DNA of 64,000 nt from Helicobacter magdeburgensis (GCF_000765825.2 NZ_JRPE02000008.1:1-64000); one strand, 5' to 3'. Shown: positions 54,475-64,000, numbered from the stretch's first letter. A program made the numbers and translations. The notes: generated by a model not told the origin, from the sequence alone.

Positions 54475-55983
54475 TTGCGGATTTCGCTCAATATAGCCAC
54501 ACTTTTTGTTTATATGCTTATCTATATTTGTTTTGTTATTTTGGTTTTTATCGCAGCTCGTGGCTCACTAGGGACATATCCTATTTCAGAAAACAATCAT
54601 AATATCTCATCATTGCCCCTTTTTAATCATATCGCCACAAATCCTCTTATCGCATTTGATTGGGCAAGGACAAATTATAAACTTGATACACATTTTATAG
54701 AGCCTGATATACAAAAAGGTGAAATGTTGCAAGAAAAGCTCTTTCCGCTTTTACATACCACAGCAGATTCTAGCTTTTTGCAAAATAACCCACCGCATAT
54801 CGTTATGAATCTTATGGAGAGTTTTGGCACAAATATGCTTGTATATGATGACAAAGACACAAATGACTTGCTTGGCTCTTTGAGAAAACATTTTGAATCT
54901 GATTTTGTATTCTATCGTTTTTTAAGTGGGGCAAATGGCACGGCTGGTTCGTTTGTTGGACTTTTCTTCAACAGTCCAGATGCTCAAATCTCGCTTGGCA
55001 ACGCAAAAAATATCAAACTCCCATATAATCCATTTACCATATATGCAGATTCTGGCTATGAAGTCATCTACATTACTTCAGGCTATGCGTCTTGGCGTGG
55101 TTTGGGGGATTATATTAAGATTCAAGGAGCGCAGAAAGTCTATGATGCTATCACACTTATGGATAAATACCCTACAAGCAAACAAGATGTGAGTGCCTAT
55201 GGTGTGCCTGATGAGTATGCCTACAAACTTGCGTTTGAGATTCTAAATAACGCCACAAAGCCAACCTTTATCGCCATACTCACCACAAGCAATCACCCAC
55301 CCTATCATCTCCCGCATAACTACACTTTAAAACCCATTTCTTTGCCAGATGAACTTCTCTTAAGACCTTCAAAAGAATCTCAAGTAAGGCTTGAGCTTGC
55401 CACAAAACTCTTTCAATACGCCAATAATGCTTTTGGTGAGTTTATGGATAACATTAAGCAATCACATCTTGCCAAAAATACGATTGTAAGTGCCACGGGC
55501 GATCACCGCATAAGAGATTTTGGAAGCAATCCTAGCACAGATAAAGTCTTGTATCATAGTGTGCCTTTGTATCTCTATGTGCCACAATCCTACAAAACAA
55601 ATCTCACCTATGAACCCTCACGCACAGGCTCACATAAGGATATTTTCCCTACACTCTATGAGCTAAGTCTTTCAAATACGACATATATGAGCCTTGGCGG
55701 AAGAAATATGCTTGCCAAGACGGATAATGAAAAATATGCTTTTGGCTATAATCAATCGGTATGGATTGATAAAAAGGGAATCTACCCAATCCCCACAGAT
55801 ATTGGCTATCTATGGAGAGATTCGCAAGTATTTAAAGATTCTAAAAAATACTTTGGTCTACTTTCCTTAGATGAAAGCTTTGAACTAGGAGATAAAAAAG
55901 ACTTTGCCACGCTTTATAACGAGCTGTTTAACTATTCTATCTCGTGGCAAATCCACAATGCCAAAGAGAGTGAAAAGCAATAG
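54475..55983 (+). pseudogene. LtaS/MdoB-type phosphotransferase, catalytic part (3' fragment)
   Basis: A 502-residue sulfatase-fold catalytic domain with an initial membrane helix. Active-site features are intact: NLMESFG (metal Glu), FLSGANGTAGSF (nucleophile Thr), TTSNHPPYHLP (His) and ATGDHRIRD (metal Asp/His). Such enzymes move phosphoglycerol or phosphoethanolamine onto envelope glycans. The TTG at 54475 has no ribosome site and the frame is open to 54409, so this is best read as the downstream half of the preceding fragment. In a strain with a restored frame the enzyme would be about 700 residues. Confidence 0.7.
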
Positions 55984-55992
55984 AATCTTTGG

Positions 55993-56562
55993 CTAAGATT
56001 CTAAAAAATAGCTAATCCCAGCAAAACCAAATAGCCCTAGATTTTTAAGCGTTTGGATATGAGATTTATTTATACCACCAAGTGCCACAATGCGAGAACG
56101 CAAGGACTTTGGGAGATTGCGTAAAGATTCTATGCCAAGGGGTTTGCCTTTGTTTTGGCTAGGATATATGGGACTAAGAGTGCAGTAAGTCGCCCCAAGG
56201 GCAAGGGCGGATTTTACCTCTTCAATGCTATGGGCGCTGTAGCCTATGATTTTTTTATCTGCAAAATGGGATTTTAGCGGAGCGATAAAGTCTAAAAAAT
56301 GGGATTTTAAATGCACACCATCAAATCTTGCAAACCTTGTTGAGAGTTTCACAGCTTCAATGGGGTTTGCAAAAGGCAGATTCAATAAAAGTGTTTTATG
56401 AGACAAAGGGCGAGTAAGGCTTAAAAAATCATCAACAAATTCATCATCTTTATGACGATACATAAGCCAAGAAGCTGATTTTGCATATAATGGGAGCTTT
56501 TGCAAATACGCCCTGTCAATGCAAGGCGTAATAAGAATGGAAGTGAAATTAGTGGTTTTCAT
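55993..56562 (-). CDS. ThiE/TenI-like protein
   Basis: A TIM-barrel protein of 189 residues resembling thiamine phosphate synthase. It keeps [28 protein letters not shown] and VALGGIN, which match the phosphate-binding part, but the pyrimidine-site motif HLGQxD is HLKSH here, so TenI-type aromatase or a divergent ThiE is possible. It overlaps the atpB end by 14 bases with no evident functional link. Confidence 0.75.
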   Translation of the reverse strand: MKTTNFTSILITPCIDRAYLQKLPLYAKSASWLMYRHKDDEFVDDFLSLTRPLSHKTLLLNLPFANPIEAVKLSTRFARFDGVHLKSHFLDFIAPLKSHFADKKIIGYSAHSIEEVKSALALGATYCTLSPIYPSQNKGKPLGIESLRNLPKSLRSRIVALGGINKSHIQTLKNLGLFGFAGISYFLES

Positions 56563-57229
56563 CCACGACTACTGCGCCGTGAATATACACATAAGTGAGA
56601 ATCATAAACACAAATGCTTGAAGCAACGCCATAAAAGTAAGAATAGCAAAAGGTGCCACAGGCACAACCCAAGGTGCAAGCATAAGCATAACAAGCAAGA
56701 ACATATCATCACCCTTGATATTCCCAAAGAGACGGAAAGAAAGTGAGATAATACGAGAAAAATGCGAGATAATCTCAACTGGAAGCATAAGTGGAGCAAG
56801 CCACCATACAGGACCCATAAAGTGTTTAAAGTATTTAAAAACACCTTGAGTGCGTATCCCCTCAAAGTGATAGTAGAAAAACACAACAAGAGCTAAAACA
56901 AGCGTAAAGCTCCAGCTTGAAGTAGGAGACTCAAAGCCCGGAATAATGCCAATGGCATTGCCAAAAAAGACTAAAAATGCGATAGTCGCAGCAAGCGGAA
57001 AATATTTACGCGCAATCTCCTCGCCCACAATATCTTTTGCAAATGAGACAATCCCAGAAATAACATATTCAAATACATTTTGTATACCACTTGGAACAAC
57101 CTGCATTCTATGTGTAGCAACTCGTGCTAGAATCAAAATAATCACTGCCACAAGCAATGTATGAAACCCAATAATAAAATCGTGATCACCATTAATCAAA
57201 CCAGCGAAAGTAAAAACTCTATTATCCAT
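56549..57229 (-). CDS. atpB: F0F1 ATP synthase subunit a
   Basis: The 226-residue proton-channel subunit a of the membrane F0 sector. The essential Arg helix is [15 protein letters not shown] and the C-terminal helix ends [14 protein letters not shown]; five helices are predicted. It lies apart from the F1 operon, as is usual in Helicobacter. Next to LptF/G on the same strand with a 70-base gap. Confidence 0.95.
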   Translation of the reverse strand: MDNRVFTFAGLINGDHDFIIGFHTLLVAVIILILARVATHRMQVVPSGIQNVFEYVISGIVSFAKDIVGEEIARKYFPLAATIAFLVFFGNAIGIIPGFESPTSSWSFTLVLALVVFFYYHFEGIRTQGVFKYFKHFMGPVWWLAPLMLPVEIISHFSRIISLSFRLFGNIKGDDMFLLVMLMLAPWVVPVAPFAILTFMALLQAFVFMILTYVYIHGAVVVDENH

Positions 57230-57302
57230 AGTAACGCCTTTTTATATAGATGGCTTGGATTATGCCAAGTTTTTTGTTAGTTTTGCTTTAAACTCTTTAA
57301 TT

Positions 57303-58379
57303 TTATAAAAACTTTTCATCAATATACCAAATATGCCACATAAACACAGCACATAAAATTCCCATTGGAAGCAACAAGCCTACTTCAGGATACACAATCC
57401 CAGCAACACTAAGCTGTGAGAGTGAATAAAACACACCCCATATTGCCAATGCAACAATAATACTCACAAAGCTAATCAGGGTAAGATTCCCGTATCTAGG
57501 CAAAGATGGAATATAATAGGCAATAATAGCAATACACAAAGGCACGAAAAATGGTATGACAAGCAACCCATAGAGAATCCCGCGTATTTTATCGGAACTG
57601 ACATTTTGTTTTCTAGCGATTTTAAGCGAAGCAAAGGCATCAACAATAGAAGCAATAGGCTTATCTTGTGCGATTGTCTCAAGCACCTTTGAACTAAAAC
57701 CTTTTAAAATCTCTAACTCTTCTTTCAAGCTTATATCCAAAGCCTTCTCCCCAAGTGTTGGAGAATCTATAATATCCACGCTTTTAGCCTTTTTCAAAAC
57801 CCATATATTTTTCTCAAAAAATGCCTCATTTGCCTCGTGATACGCCACAAGATTACTGCTTTCATCTAGGGTAAAAACTTTAATGCCCTCCGCCCTTGCC
57901 TCACCATTAAACAACGGATAAAGTTTGCGGAGAAATATGTATTGATTACCACTTTTTAATAGCAGATTCTCGCGTATATTTTGTGCGTTTTGATAGATAA
58001 TAGATTCTGCGTATTCCTTTGCATAGGCAAACGGCGTGGCATTTAGCCCAATAAACCCCGCAGTCAGCAGGGTTGAAATCAGCAGTAATGGTGCTAGAAT
58101 CTGCCTTTTAGAATAGCCTAGAGCCATAAGGGCTGTGAGTTGTGAGCTTTTAAGAAATGCCATATAAAACATAATAGAACACAAAACAAGTGAAATAGGC
58201 AAGGTATAAGTGAGCGCAAAAATCCCATCATAAAACAAAAATAAAATCAGCAAATTCGCAGAATCTGGAAGCTCCTCAATATACTTAAGCGTATCAATGG
58301 CAAGAAAAAAGCCTTCCAATCCCAAAAAAATAATAAGAAAATATTTGAGATAATAAAATCCAACAAAACGGATAAGCAT
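57303..58379 (-). CDS. LptF/LptG-family LPS export permease
   Basis: A 358-residue inner-membrane permease of the YjgP/YjgQ family with six helices and a periplasmic beta-jellyroll domain (about 95-260). Conserved points are LTALMALGYSKRQILAPLL (coupling helix) and the ATPFAYAKEYAES segment. It moves LPS from the inner membrane to the Lpt bridge with LptBC. It follows pth with a one-base overlap, matching the rplY-pth-YjgQ order known in H. pylori. Confidence 0.88.
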   Translation of the reverse strand: MLIRFVGFYYLKYFLIIFLGLEGFFLAIDTLKYIEELPDSANLLILFLFYDGIFALTYTLPISLVLCSIMFYMAFLKSSQLTALMALGYSKRQILAPLLLISTLLTAGFIGLNATPFAYAKEYAESIIYQNAQNIRENLLLKSGNQYIFLRKLYPLFNGEARAEGIKVFTLDESSNLVAYHEANEAFFEKNIWVLKKAKSVDIIDSPTLGEKALDISLKEELEILKGFSSKVLETIAQDKPIASIVDAFASLKIARKQNVSSDKIRGILYGLLVIPFFVPLCIAIIAYYIPSLPRYGNLTLISFVSIIVALAIWGVFYSLSQLSVAGIVYPEVGLLLPMGILCAVFMWHIWYIDEKFL

Positions 58380-59110
58380 TACTCGCCGCCCTTACGATTA
58401 GTTGCAAAACTAGGGCTAGATTCTATTTTATGAGTTTCTAAAGGAATGTTTTTAGAATCTAGAGAGCTTGCAGAATCTTTAGTTTGCGATTTTTTGTTTT
58501 GTGCGGTTTGTTTAGAAGTATTTTGTCTTGCGTTGATACCAAAGCGACTTTGTAATGCTGTCGCAACATCTTTTAGACTATCTTGCCCCATTTGTGCAAA
58601 GCTCAAAATTGCCTCTTGCAGATGAGGCATAAGGGCGTGAAAACTCTCTATTTCTTGCAAACTAAAATCGCTTAGCACATAATCCACCACACTTTGCGTC
58701 GCACTCCTGCCAATACCAAAACGCAAACGCACATACTCATTTCCCATTGTGTTATCAATGGATTTTAGCCCATTATGCCCACCGCTTGATCCTGCAAACT
58801 TAAAGCGAATATCACCAAAAGGAATGTCTAGCTCATCGTGGATAATAAGCACAGATGAAAGCTGAAAATACCGAGCAAAAGGGGCTATGCTCTCCCCAGA
58901 AAGATTCATAAAAGTTTGAGGTTTTAAAAAATACAGCGTTTGATTATAGGCTTTTAGCACCCCGAGTTCAGCATTAAACTTCTTATCAAAAGCAAAATCA
59001 AAGCTCAAAGCCCTTGATAAAAAATCAAGCACCATAAACCCGACATTATGCCGAGTTTTCTCGTATTTGACACCCGGATTGCCAAGCCCCGCAATAAGAA
59101 GGGCGGACAT
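58379..59110 (-). CDS. pth: Peptidyl-tRNA hydrolase with C-terminal Ser-rich tail
   Basis: Pth recycles peptidyl-tRNAs. The catalytic His is in GNPGVKYEKTRHNVGFMVLD and the Asp in IHDELDIPFG; FKFAGSSGGHNGLKSID is the substrate loop. The domain ends at about residue 190. The rest (TSKQTAQNKKSQTK to the Ser-rich end) is not typical of Pth and is encoded partly by TAGAATC/GATTCTA words. It overlaps both neighbours by one base. Confidence 0.93.
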   Translation of the reverse strand: MSALLIAGLGNPGVKYEKTRHNVGFMVLDFLSRALSFDFAFDKKFNAELGVLKAYNQTLYFLKPQTFMNLSGESIAPFARYFQLSSVLIIHDELDIPFGDIRFKFAGSSGGHNGLKSIDNTMGNEYVRLRFGIGRSATQSVVDYVLSDFSLQEIESFHALMPHLQEAILSFAQMGQDSLKDVATALQSRFGINARQNTSKQTAQNKKSQTKDSASSLDSKNIPLETHKIESSPSFATNRKGGE

Positions 59111-59646
59111 TATTTTGCTTTAATCACCCCAACCACTGCAACAGAAGGGCGATTTAGCACATTCACACCATCAAGCTGTGGCAAATCACGGATAAGGATA
59201 GAATCCCCTACATCTAAATCACTCACATCAAGTTCATAGGTATTGGGAAGATTTTCAGCTGTGCATTTTACGCTAATACGCTTTGTGGAAATAAATAGCA
59301 CACCTTTATTTTTAAGCCCCTTTGCACTGCCTTTTACGCTTACAGGGACTTTATATTTGCTCACCACGCCTTTTTGAGCTAAAAGCAAATCCACGTGGAT
59401 AATCGTATTTGTAACAGGATCTTTTTGATACTCTTGAATCACAACATCTAAAGTCTTTCCACCGACTTTCACGGGGAAAATCAATGTGTTTTTATGCTTT
59501 ACCGCCTTGATAAAGTCATTGAGCTTAAAGGCACAATGGATATTCTCTTGCCCCTTGCCATAGATGTTTGCAATTAGATAACCATCATTCCTCAAAGCCT
59601 TTGCTTGAGATTTTGAAATACTCTCTCTAATTTGTCCTTCTAACAT
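59110..59646 (-). CDS. rplY: 50S ribosomal protein L25 (CTC/general stress type)
   Basis: A 178-residue L25 of the two-domain CTC form that binds 5S rRNA. The N-terminal part has [24 protein letters not shown] and the C-terminal part [21 protein letters not shown]-like strands. The ATG at 59646 follows AAAGGACTG; a start 14 codons upstream is unlikely. It begins an operon with pth and the LptF/G gene. Confidence 0.93.
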   Translation of the reverse strand: MLEGQIRESISKSQAKALRNDGYLIANIYGKGQENIHCAFKLNDFIKAVKHKNTLIFPVKVGGKTLDVVIQEYQKDPVTNTIIHVDLLLAQKGVVSKYKVPVSVKGSAKGLKNKGVLFISTKRISVKCTAENLPNTYELDVSDLDVGDSILIRDLPQLDGVNVLNRPSVAVVGVIKAK

Positions 59647-59705
59647 TGTCAGTCCTTTTTGAAAATTTAAGGGTCGCATTATAGCCAAAAACCCTTAAAT
59701 ACACT

Positions 59706-60989
59706 TTATTCCCCGATATAAACTTGGCGAGGTCGTGTGATTCTTGTTGTTGGATCTTTGATATGCTCTAGGAGTTGCGCACACCAGCCGGGCATTCTAC
59801 CGATAACAAAAATAGGCGTAAAGAGTGAAACAGGAATCTTTAAAGCAGAGAGAATGATTCCAGAGTAGAAATCCACATTTGGATAGAGATTTCTCTCCAC
59901 AAAATAGCTATCATTTAACGCCACTTCCTCCACCTTATGAGCTAAATCACTCAAGCGTGAATCCATTTTAATTCCCTTAGCGTCCAAGTCATCTTTAAGC
60001 TTTTTAAGAATCTTCGCACGCGGATCGTAGTTTTTATACACCCTATGCCCAAAGCCCATAAGCCTAAATGGATCGTTTTTATCCTTTGCCTTAGCGATAA
60101 ATTTATCCACATTTTTCGCATCGCCAATTTCATTAAGCATATCAAGCACTTTTTCATTTGCCCCGCCGTGTGCTGCTCCCCACAACGCATTGATCCCAGC
60201 ACTCAACGCCGCATAAGGGTGTGCTCCGGTTGAAGCGACATTACGCACCGTTGTTGTAGAAGCATTTTGTCCGTGATCAGCGTGAAGTGTGAAAATTTTA
60301 TCCAACGCCTCAACCTCTAAAGGCGTAATTTCAGCTGGACCGCTAATTGTTTGTTTCATTTTTCCGCCCGGATACGCACGAAGCATATATAGGAAATTCT
60401 CCACATAGCCACGCTCCACATCAGGATAAATATATGGAATCCCAAGCGAATGTCTATACGCAAACGCCACAAGCGTTGGAATCTTAGCAATAGCGCGTCT
60501 TGCCATTACTTGTCGCTCCTCTTCATTACTCATATCCAAGTGATGAAAGTGAAATGTAGAAAGAGCCGAGAGGGCAGCAGATAGATTTGCCATAGGGTGA
60601 GCAGTGTCCGGGAAAGCATTAAAGATATTAATAAGCCCCTCGTGCAGGAAACTCCTATGCATAAGCTCTATTTCAAACTCCTTAGATTCTGCGCCATTGT
60701 TTGGTGCATCACCTGTAATCAAAAGCTTACACACATCGGTAAATTGATACTTCTCTACAAGCTTTTGCAGCGGGAAGCCTTTATAGAGTAGCTCCCCCTC
60801 TTTACCATTAATGTAGCTAATCGTAGATTTACACCCAGCCGTTGAGCCATAGCCCGGATCATAAGAGAAAATATTTGTGCGCTCAAAAAGCTTGGAAAAA
60901 TCCACCGCTTTTGGACCTCTCGTGCATTCAATCAGCTCAAAATCAAAGCTTTCTTTTGTTTCGTTATTTGTTAGCGTAATGGTTGCCAT
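59706..60989 (-). CDS. gltA: Citrate synthase (type II)
   Basis: A hexameric-type citrate synthase of 427 residues, entry enzyme of the TCA cycle. The catalytic His segments are [20 protein letters not shown] and GAAHGGANE, and [17 protein letters not shown] is the family signature. The ATG at 60989 has AAGGAG 7 bases upstream; the frame is open 24 codons before. It has its own promoter and no nearby TCA genes. Confidence 0.96.
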   Translation of the reverse strand: MATITLTNNETKESFDFELIECTRGPKAVDFSKLFERTNIFSYDPGYGSTAGCKSTISYINGKEGELLYKGFPLQKLVEKYQFTDVCKLLITGDAPNNGAESKEFEIELMHRSFLHEGLINIFNAFPDTAHPMANLSAALSALSTFHFHHLDMSNEEERQVMARRAIAKIPTLVAFAYRHSLGIPYIYPDVERGYVENFLYMLRAYPGGKMKQTISGPAEITPLEVEALDKIFTLHADHGQNASTTTVRNVASTGAHPYAALSAGINALWGAAHGGANEKVLDMLNEIGDAKNVDKFIAKAKDKNDPFRLMGFGHRVYKNYDPRAKILKKLKDDLDAKGIKMDSRLSDLAHKVEEVALNDSYFVERNLYPNVDFYSGIILSALKIPVSLFTPIFVIGRMPGWCAQLLEHIKDPTTRITRPRQVYIGE

Positions 60990-61208
60990 AACATCTCCTT
61001 TATGTAAGATTTGGAATCTAAATCGCCCTTTCATTATGGCACAAACACCCAATAAAGTCAAAAAAAAATTAAATTTTTATACAAAACTGCCACCAAAAGT
61101 GTCAAATGATACATTCAGTCAAATCATATATGCTCGCCGCAATAAATTCAAATAAACTTAATATATTCTTAATTTAGCGATTTTTGCGGGGTTTTGCTGA
61201 TTTTTTTG

Positions 61209-61214
61209 TATAAT
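61209..61214 (+). promoter_or_regulatory. Strong extended -10 before the 117-residue unknown gene
   Basis: TGTATAAT with the -10 TATAAT at 61209-61214, 30 bases before the start codon, and a T-rich upstream region. Together with an AAAGGAGGAA ribosome site it suggests high expression. Confidence 0.5.
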
Positions 61215-61243
61215 ACACCAACAAATCAGCAAAAGGAGGAAAT

Positions 61244-61597
61244 ATGTCAAAGCATAAAGTTGTTTTAACAACCCAAGACAGAGAAGAACTCGCGCCATTG
61301 CTAAATATCACAAAAGCCGAGCGAGAGCTTATGCCCAAAGAGATTTTAGAAAAGCTTGAACTCCTTGCCAAAGAGCAAGAAGAAGGCGGTTATCAAGATC
61401 TTGAACAAATCATAGAAGAATCTTTGCAAATCGTAGAATCTCTTGAGCCAAATGCCGATGCTAGCGCACTTTATGAGACACACAAACGCTCACAGCTTAA
61501 AAATTACATTTGGTGGAGAACACATTATCAAGTTTTCCTTGCTAGACGCAAAGCCCAACGCGCCAGACGCAAATGTCATAAGAAAAATAAATCCTAA
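61244..61597 (+). CDS. Highly charged 117-residue protein of unknown function
   Basis: A single-gene transcription unit with a strong promoter, a near-perfect ribosome site (AAAGGAGGAA) and a terminator. The N-terminal two thirds are acidic and helical (LNITKAERELMPKEILEKLE, then EEGGYQDLEQIIEESLQIVE). The C-terminus is strongly basic (FLARRKAQRARRKCHKKNKS) and may bind RNA or DNA. It has no signal peptide or membrane helix. I do not recognise a family; it might be a translation- or nucleoid-associated factor. Confidence 0.65.
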   Translation: MSKHKVVLTTQDREELAPLLNITKAERELMPKEILEKLELLAKEQEEGGYQDLEQIIEESLQIVESLEPNADASALYETHKRSQLKNYIWWRTHYQVFLARRKAQRARRKCHKKNKS

Positions 61598-61615
61598 ATT
61601 CTACCTTGCTGTGCT

Positions 61616-61655
61616 AACCCTAAGCAGAATTAAATCTCTACTTAGGGTTTGTTAC
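61616..61655. terminator. Terminator between the unknown gene and the TPR gene
   Basis: AACCCTAAG (61616-61624) and CTTAGGGTT (61641-61649) form a 9-bp stem followed by TGTT. It separates two convergent genes. Confidence 0.6.
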
Positions 61656-61708
61656 CACATTCTACTTAAAATGTAATTTTCAACCAAATACAATAAAGTT
61701 TTTAGACT

Positions 61709-63988
61709 CTATCCCTCTTTTTTATCATCTTTTTGTGGGTTGAGTAATTCGCTCGTGTCAATTTCAAAATCAAAGAATTCAGATTCAAAGCCTGTGTGTG
61801 AAATTTTGTCATAATGTTGGATAGCAGCTTTCATATTTTTGCCCTCTTGGTAGAGTAGCCCAAGGGCGTATCTTGCCTCAAAGTTTGTAGCAGATTCTAT
61901 CTTGGCAAGTTGCAAAAGGGCTACGGCGTTCTCGTGGCGATTAGCCCCCATAGCTGCAATAGCCGCTAAGAATCGCGTTTGCGAATCTCCTTCACCCAAA
62001 TCATCAAGCAAGGAGTTATATATCGCAAAAGCCTTTTCAAAATCATTGCTGTATATGTTTGAAAGCGCCAAAGCCTGTAAGATTCCATTGCTTGTGTGTG
62101 TCTCAACAACAAGCTTTGCCTCTAGCTCTTCTTGGATAGAACGCAACGAGCCTGTTACAAAGCCCACATACACATACAATTCCCTTGCCAAAGAGGGTCC
62201 ATAGTAGATTGAACGCATATCAAGATTCTTTTCTTTATAAATAATATTCATCTGCAAGGCAAAATCTTTCAAATTACTTCCAAATCTCTTACCAAGCTCA
62301 TACATCGTATGTGTAACCGCATCTTTTGGATAAAAGCCCTTTAAAGATTCAAAAGCATTTGCTATTTGCACTCCATTAGCCGCATAGATTCCATACACCG
62401 CACTTAACGCATAATAAATAGGCTTCCGCTCATAAGATGGTTGCTGTTTTAGTGTATCAAACCAAGAAAGAGAATCTGTGGGCGAATCGCTTGTGTAGCG
62501 GAATAAAGAAAGTAAAAAATCGTGCTCTAGCTTATTAGTAAAATTCATCTCTGCCAAATCAGTGGAGATAGTATTGCTCAAGCGAGAAGTGTCGCGATAA
62601 GTCAGCTCTGCACACATAAGGGCGAAGATTCCAGCCATTGTGTTGTTATTATCCAAATGATAAGCACGGATAAAATGCAAATATCCATTATCAAAATCAT
62701 TCATTTGTGCATACAAAAGCCCGACATTATAATGCAAAACAGAGTGATTTGGGTAAGTTGCAAGGGACTGCTCCATAGATTTGACCGCTTCGCGTATATC
62801 TTGATTTGCTATTAAGTAACGCAGATTCTGTGCGATTGAGCGATTGACTTGTGAAACTTTCTGTCCCTCTTGCAGCGTGTTTTTCGCACTCTCAATATTA
62901 TTCACGTGAGCATTTAAATTTCCATCATCAATAATCGCCAAAGCATTTTTTGCATCAAAAACTAAAAAAGGTGCGTAATAGAAAAGAATCTTATAGCCCA
63001 GCATTTTATTATGCTCAAATCGGCGATTCCAGAAATTTTCCTGTGCGAGATTCACATCAAACAAATCATCACGCAATTTTGCCTTGATAGGATATTCATC
63101 AAAGACCTTTTGTGTCTCTTCTGCGGCATTTAATCGCTCAAGAATCAAAGCACTTTCTTTAAAATTCCCACTTTTTGTCTCAATCAGTTGCAATGCCATT
63201 AAAGCCTGTGGATCGCCCACATTGCTCCCAAGATATTCATACAAATATTGTTTTGCTTGTGTGTATTCCCCAAGCCTTGCGTGCAGCAAACCAATGGAGA
63301 GATTGTCATCTTTATCTGCTACTTGCTTGAGTTGAGCTAACGCATTATACTCATCGTTAAAAATCAAAAACACTTCCGCAGCAAATTTTTTACTCTCTTT
63401 GGTATAATCTGGCGAAGAGGGATTAAGAAAGGGGGATAGCGATTCAAAATAAAAACCCTTATAATATTGCAACAACCCATACAGATAAGAATACAACGGC
63501 TGATTTGCCGTATAATACAAATAGCTTGAGCTAATGCCTAGATAATACTCATATAGATTTATATCACCCAGCATATACGCACTATATGCGGCATTAAACG
63601 CACTCACACTTATATCTTCCCCAGAGTAAATGGCACTATCAAAAGAGCTGATAGCTTTTTTATACTCACCCTCATTTATCTTAATCACGCCCAAATTATA
63701 TGCAGCAAGGGATTGAGAATACGCAGCAATATTATTAAACAAATCCAAAGCCTCCATTTTATCACCCTGTGTGTAAAGAATATTTGCCTTGCGTATCATA
63801 TTACCAAGCTCTGTTTCATCTACTTCGGGACGCTTTGAGCCACTTAAAATAGGAGCTGGCTGGATAATCTTTCGTGAAATGGGGGCAGATTCTGTTTTTT
63901 GCTCTTCCTTGCCACCACTAAAGATTAAAATCACAATCAGCACTAAAAAAACAAGCACAAGCACCGCAATGGCAATCGTGCTAATCAT
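61709..63988 (-). CDS. Large membrane-anchored TPR protein, possibly flagellar PflB-like
   Basis: A 759-residue protein with one N-terminal membrane helix (about 3-25) and a periplasmic region of TPR repeats, for example LFNNIAAYSQSLAAYNLGVI, YPNHSVLHYNVGLLYAQM and EKAFAIYNSLLDDL. The arrangement of an N-terminal anchor plus TPR array is that of PflB, part of the flagellar disk/stator scaffold in Campylobacter and Helicobacter. The assignment is from architecture and memory, not search. ATG 63988 lies 12 bases from the window end, so its upstream context is missing. Confidence 0.55.
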   Translation of the reverse strand: MISTIAIAVLVLVFLVLIVILIFSGGKEEQKTESAPISRKIIQPAPILSGSKRPEVDETELGNMIRKANILYTQGDKMEALDLFNNIAAYSQSLAAYNLGVIKINEGEYKKAISSFDSAIYSGEDISVSAFNAAYSAYMLGDINLYEYYLGISSSYLYYTANQPLYSYLYGLLQYYKGFYFESLSPFLNPSSPDYTKESKKFAAEVFLIFNDEYNALAQLKQVADKDDNLSIGLLHARLGEYTQAKQYLYEYLGSNVGDPQALMALQLIETKSGNFKESALILERLNAAEETQKVFDEYPIKAKLRDDLFDVNLAQENFWNRRFEHNKMLGYKILFYYAPFLVFDAKNALAIIDDGNLNAHVNNIESAKNTLQEGQKVSQVNRSIAQNLRYLIANQDIREAVKSMEQSLATYPNHSVLHYNVGLLYAQMNDFDNGYLHFIRAYHLDNNNTMAGIFALMCAELTYRDTSRLSNTISTDLAEMNFTNKLEHDFLLSLFRYTSDSPTDSLSWFDTLKQQPSYERKPIYYALSAVYGIYAANGVQIANAFESLKGFYPKDAVTHTMYELGKRFGSNLKDFALQMNIIYKEKNLDMRSIYYGPSLARELYVYVGFVTGSLRSIQEELEAKLVVETHTSNGILQALALSNIYSNDFEKAFAIYNSLLDDLGEGDSQTRFLAAIAAMGANRHENAVALLQLAKIESATNFEARYALGLLYQEGKNMKAAIQHYDKISHTGFESEFFDFEIDTSELLNPQKDDKKEG

Positions 63989-64000
63989 TAGAATCTTATT

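Overview
The window is a gene-dense stretch of a low-GC epsilonproteobacterial (Campylobacterota) chromosome, most probably an enterohepatic Helicobacter close to H. cinaedi, H. bilis or H. hepaticus and not H. pylori. The evidence is protein-level resemblance together with gene neighbourhoods typical of Helicobacter: panD-ybaB-PDZ protein-ispA, divergent exbB-exbD-tonB/nikR, acpS-fliL-rsmD, the gmhB-hldD-hldE-gmhA heptose cluster, lysA-pheA, and gltA/rplY-pth-LptF/G. No tRNA, rRNA, CRISPR array, prophage, insertion sequence or replication origin was recognised. Most of the window looks like core genome.

Layout. 0.4-5.5 kb: pantothenate, isoprenoid, nucleotidase, t6A-dehydratase and carbamoylputrescine amidase genes in a tight + strand run. 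5.6-8.3 kb: a DUF3015 secreted protein and a DUF4105/Lnb-type protein with a beta-barrel-like tail. 8.4-10.4 kb: a polar amino acid ABC transporter lacking its binding protein. 10.6-12.7 kb: the TonB energising complex divergent from the nickel regulator NikR. 12.8-20.7 kb: nadD-rsfS, acpS-fliL-rsmD-priA and uvrB. 20.9-26.4 kb: acetate permease pair, 2-Cys peroxiredoxin and a copper-type TonB receptor. 26.6-30.9 kb: a complete ADP-heptose pathway for LPS core, followed by a cysteine-pair protein of unknown function. 31.5-36.0 kb: dnaJ, recR, cytochrome c553, alr and truD. 36.1-39.3 kb: an accessory-looking three-gene operon (ferritin-like diiron protein with TusA-like head, acyl-CoA-dehydrogenase-fold protein without the usual base, cytoplasmic PhnD-like protein) behind a foldable leader. 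39.4-46.4 kb: lipase, GH25 lysozyme, DUF2156, pheA, lysA and a secreted Cys-rich protein. 46.5-53.7 kb: Sel1 protein, Mrp, three transporters, a deacetylase and a TRL lipoprotein. 53.8-64 kb: a phase-variable, apparently frameshifted LtaS-type phosphotransferase, atpB, LptF/G, pth, rplY, gltA and a large TPR protein.

How the genes connect. Envelope biogenesis dominates: heptose synthesis, LptF/G, Alr, GH25, the polysaccharide deacetylase and the LtaS-type enzyme all act on LPS, peptidoglycan or surface polymers. Metal handling (TonB-ExbBD, NikR, copper-type receptor) is a second theme.

Three signals cut across genes. (1) The word TAGAATC/GATTCTA is strikingly over-represented in coding and intergenic DNA on both strands, often as perfect palindromes or hairpins, and it encodes several Ser-rich protein extensions. 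(2) Two long homopolymers sit at positions suited to phase variation: G10 inside the LtaS-type gene and T13 against the -10 box of the TRL lipoprotein gene. (3) The three-gene diiron/flavin-fold/binding-protein-fold operon is the best candidate here for an undescribed pathway.

All positions and calls come from reading the sequence and from memory of protein families. No database search was run.
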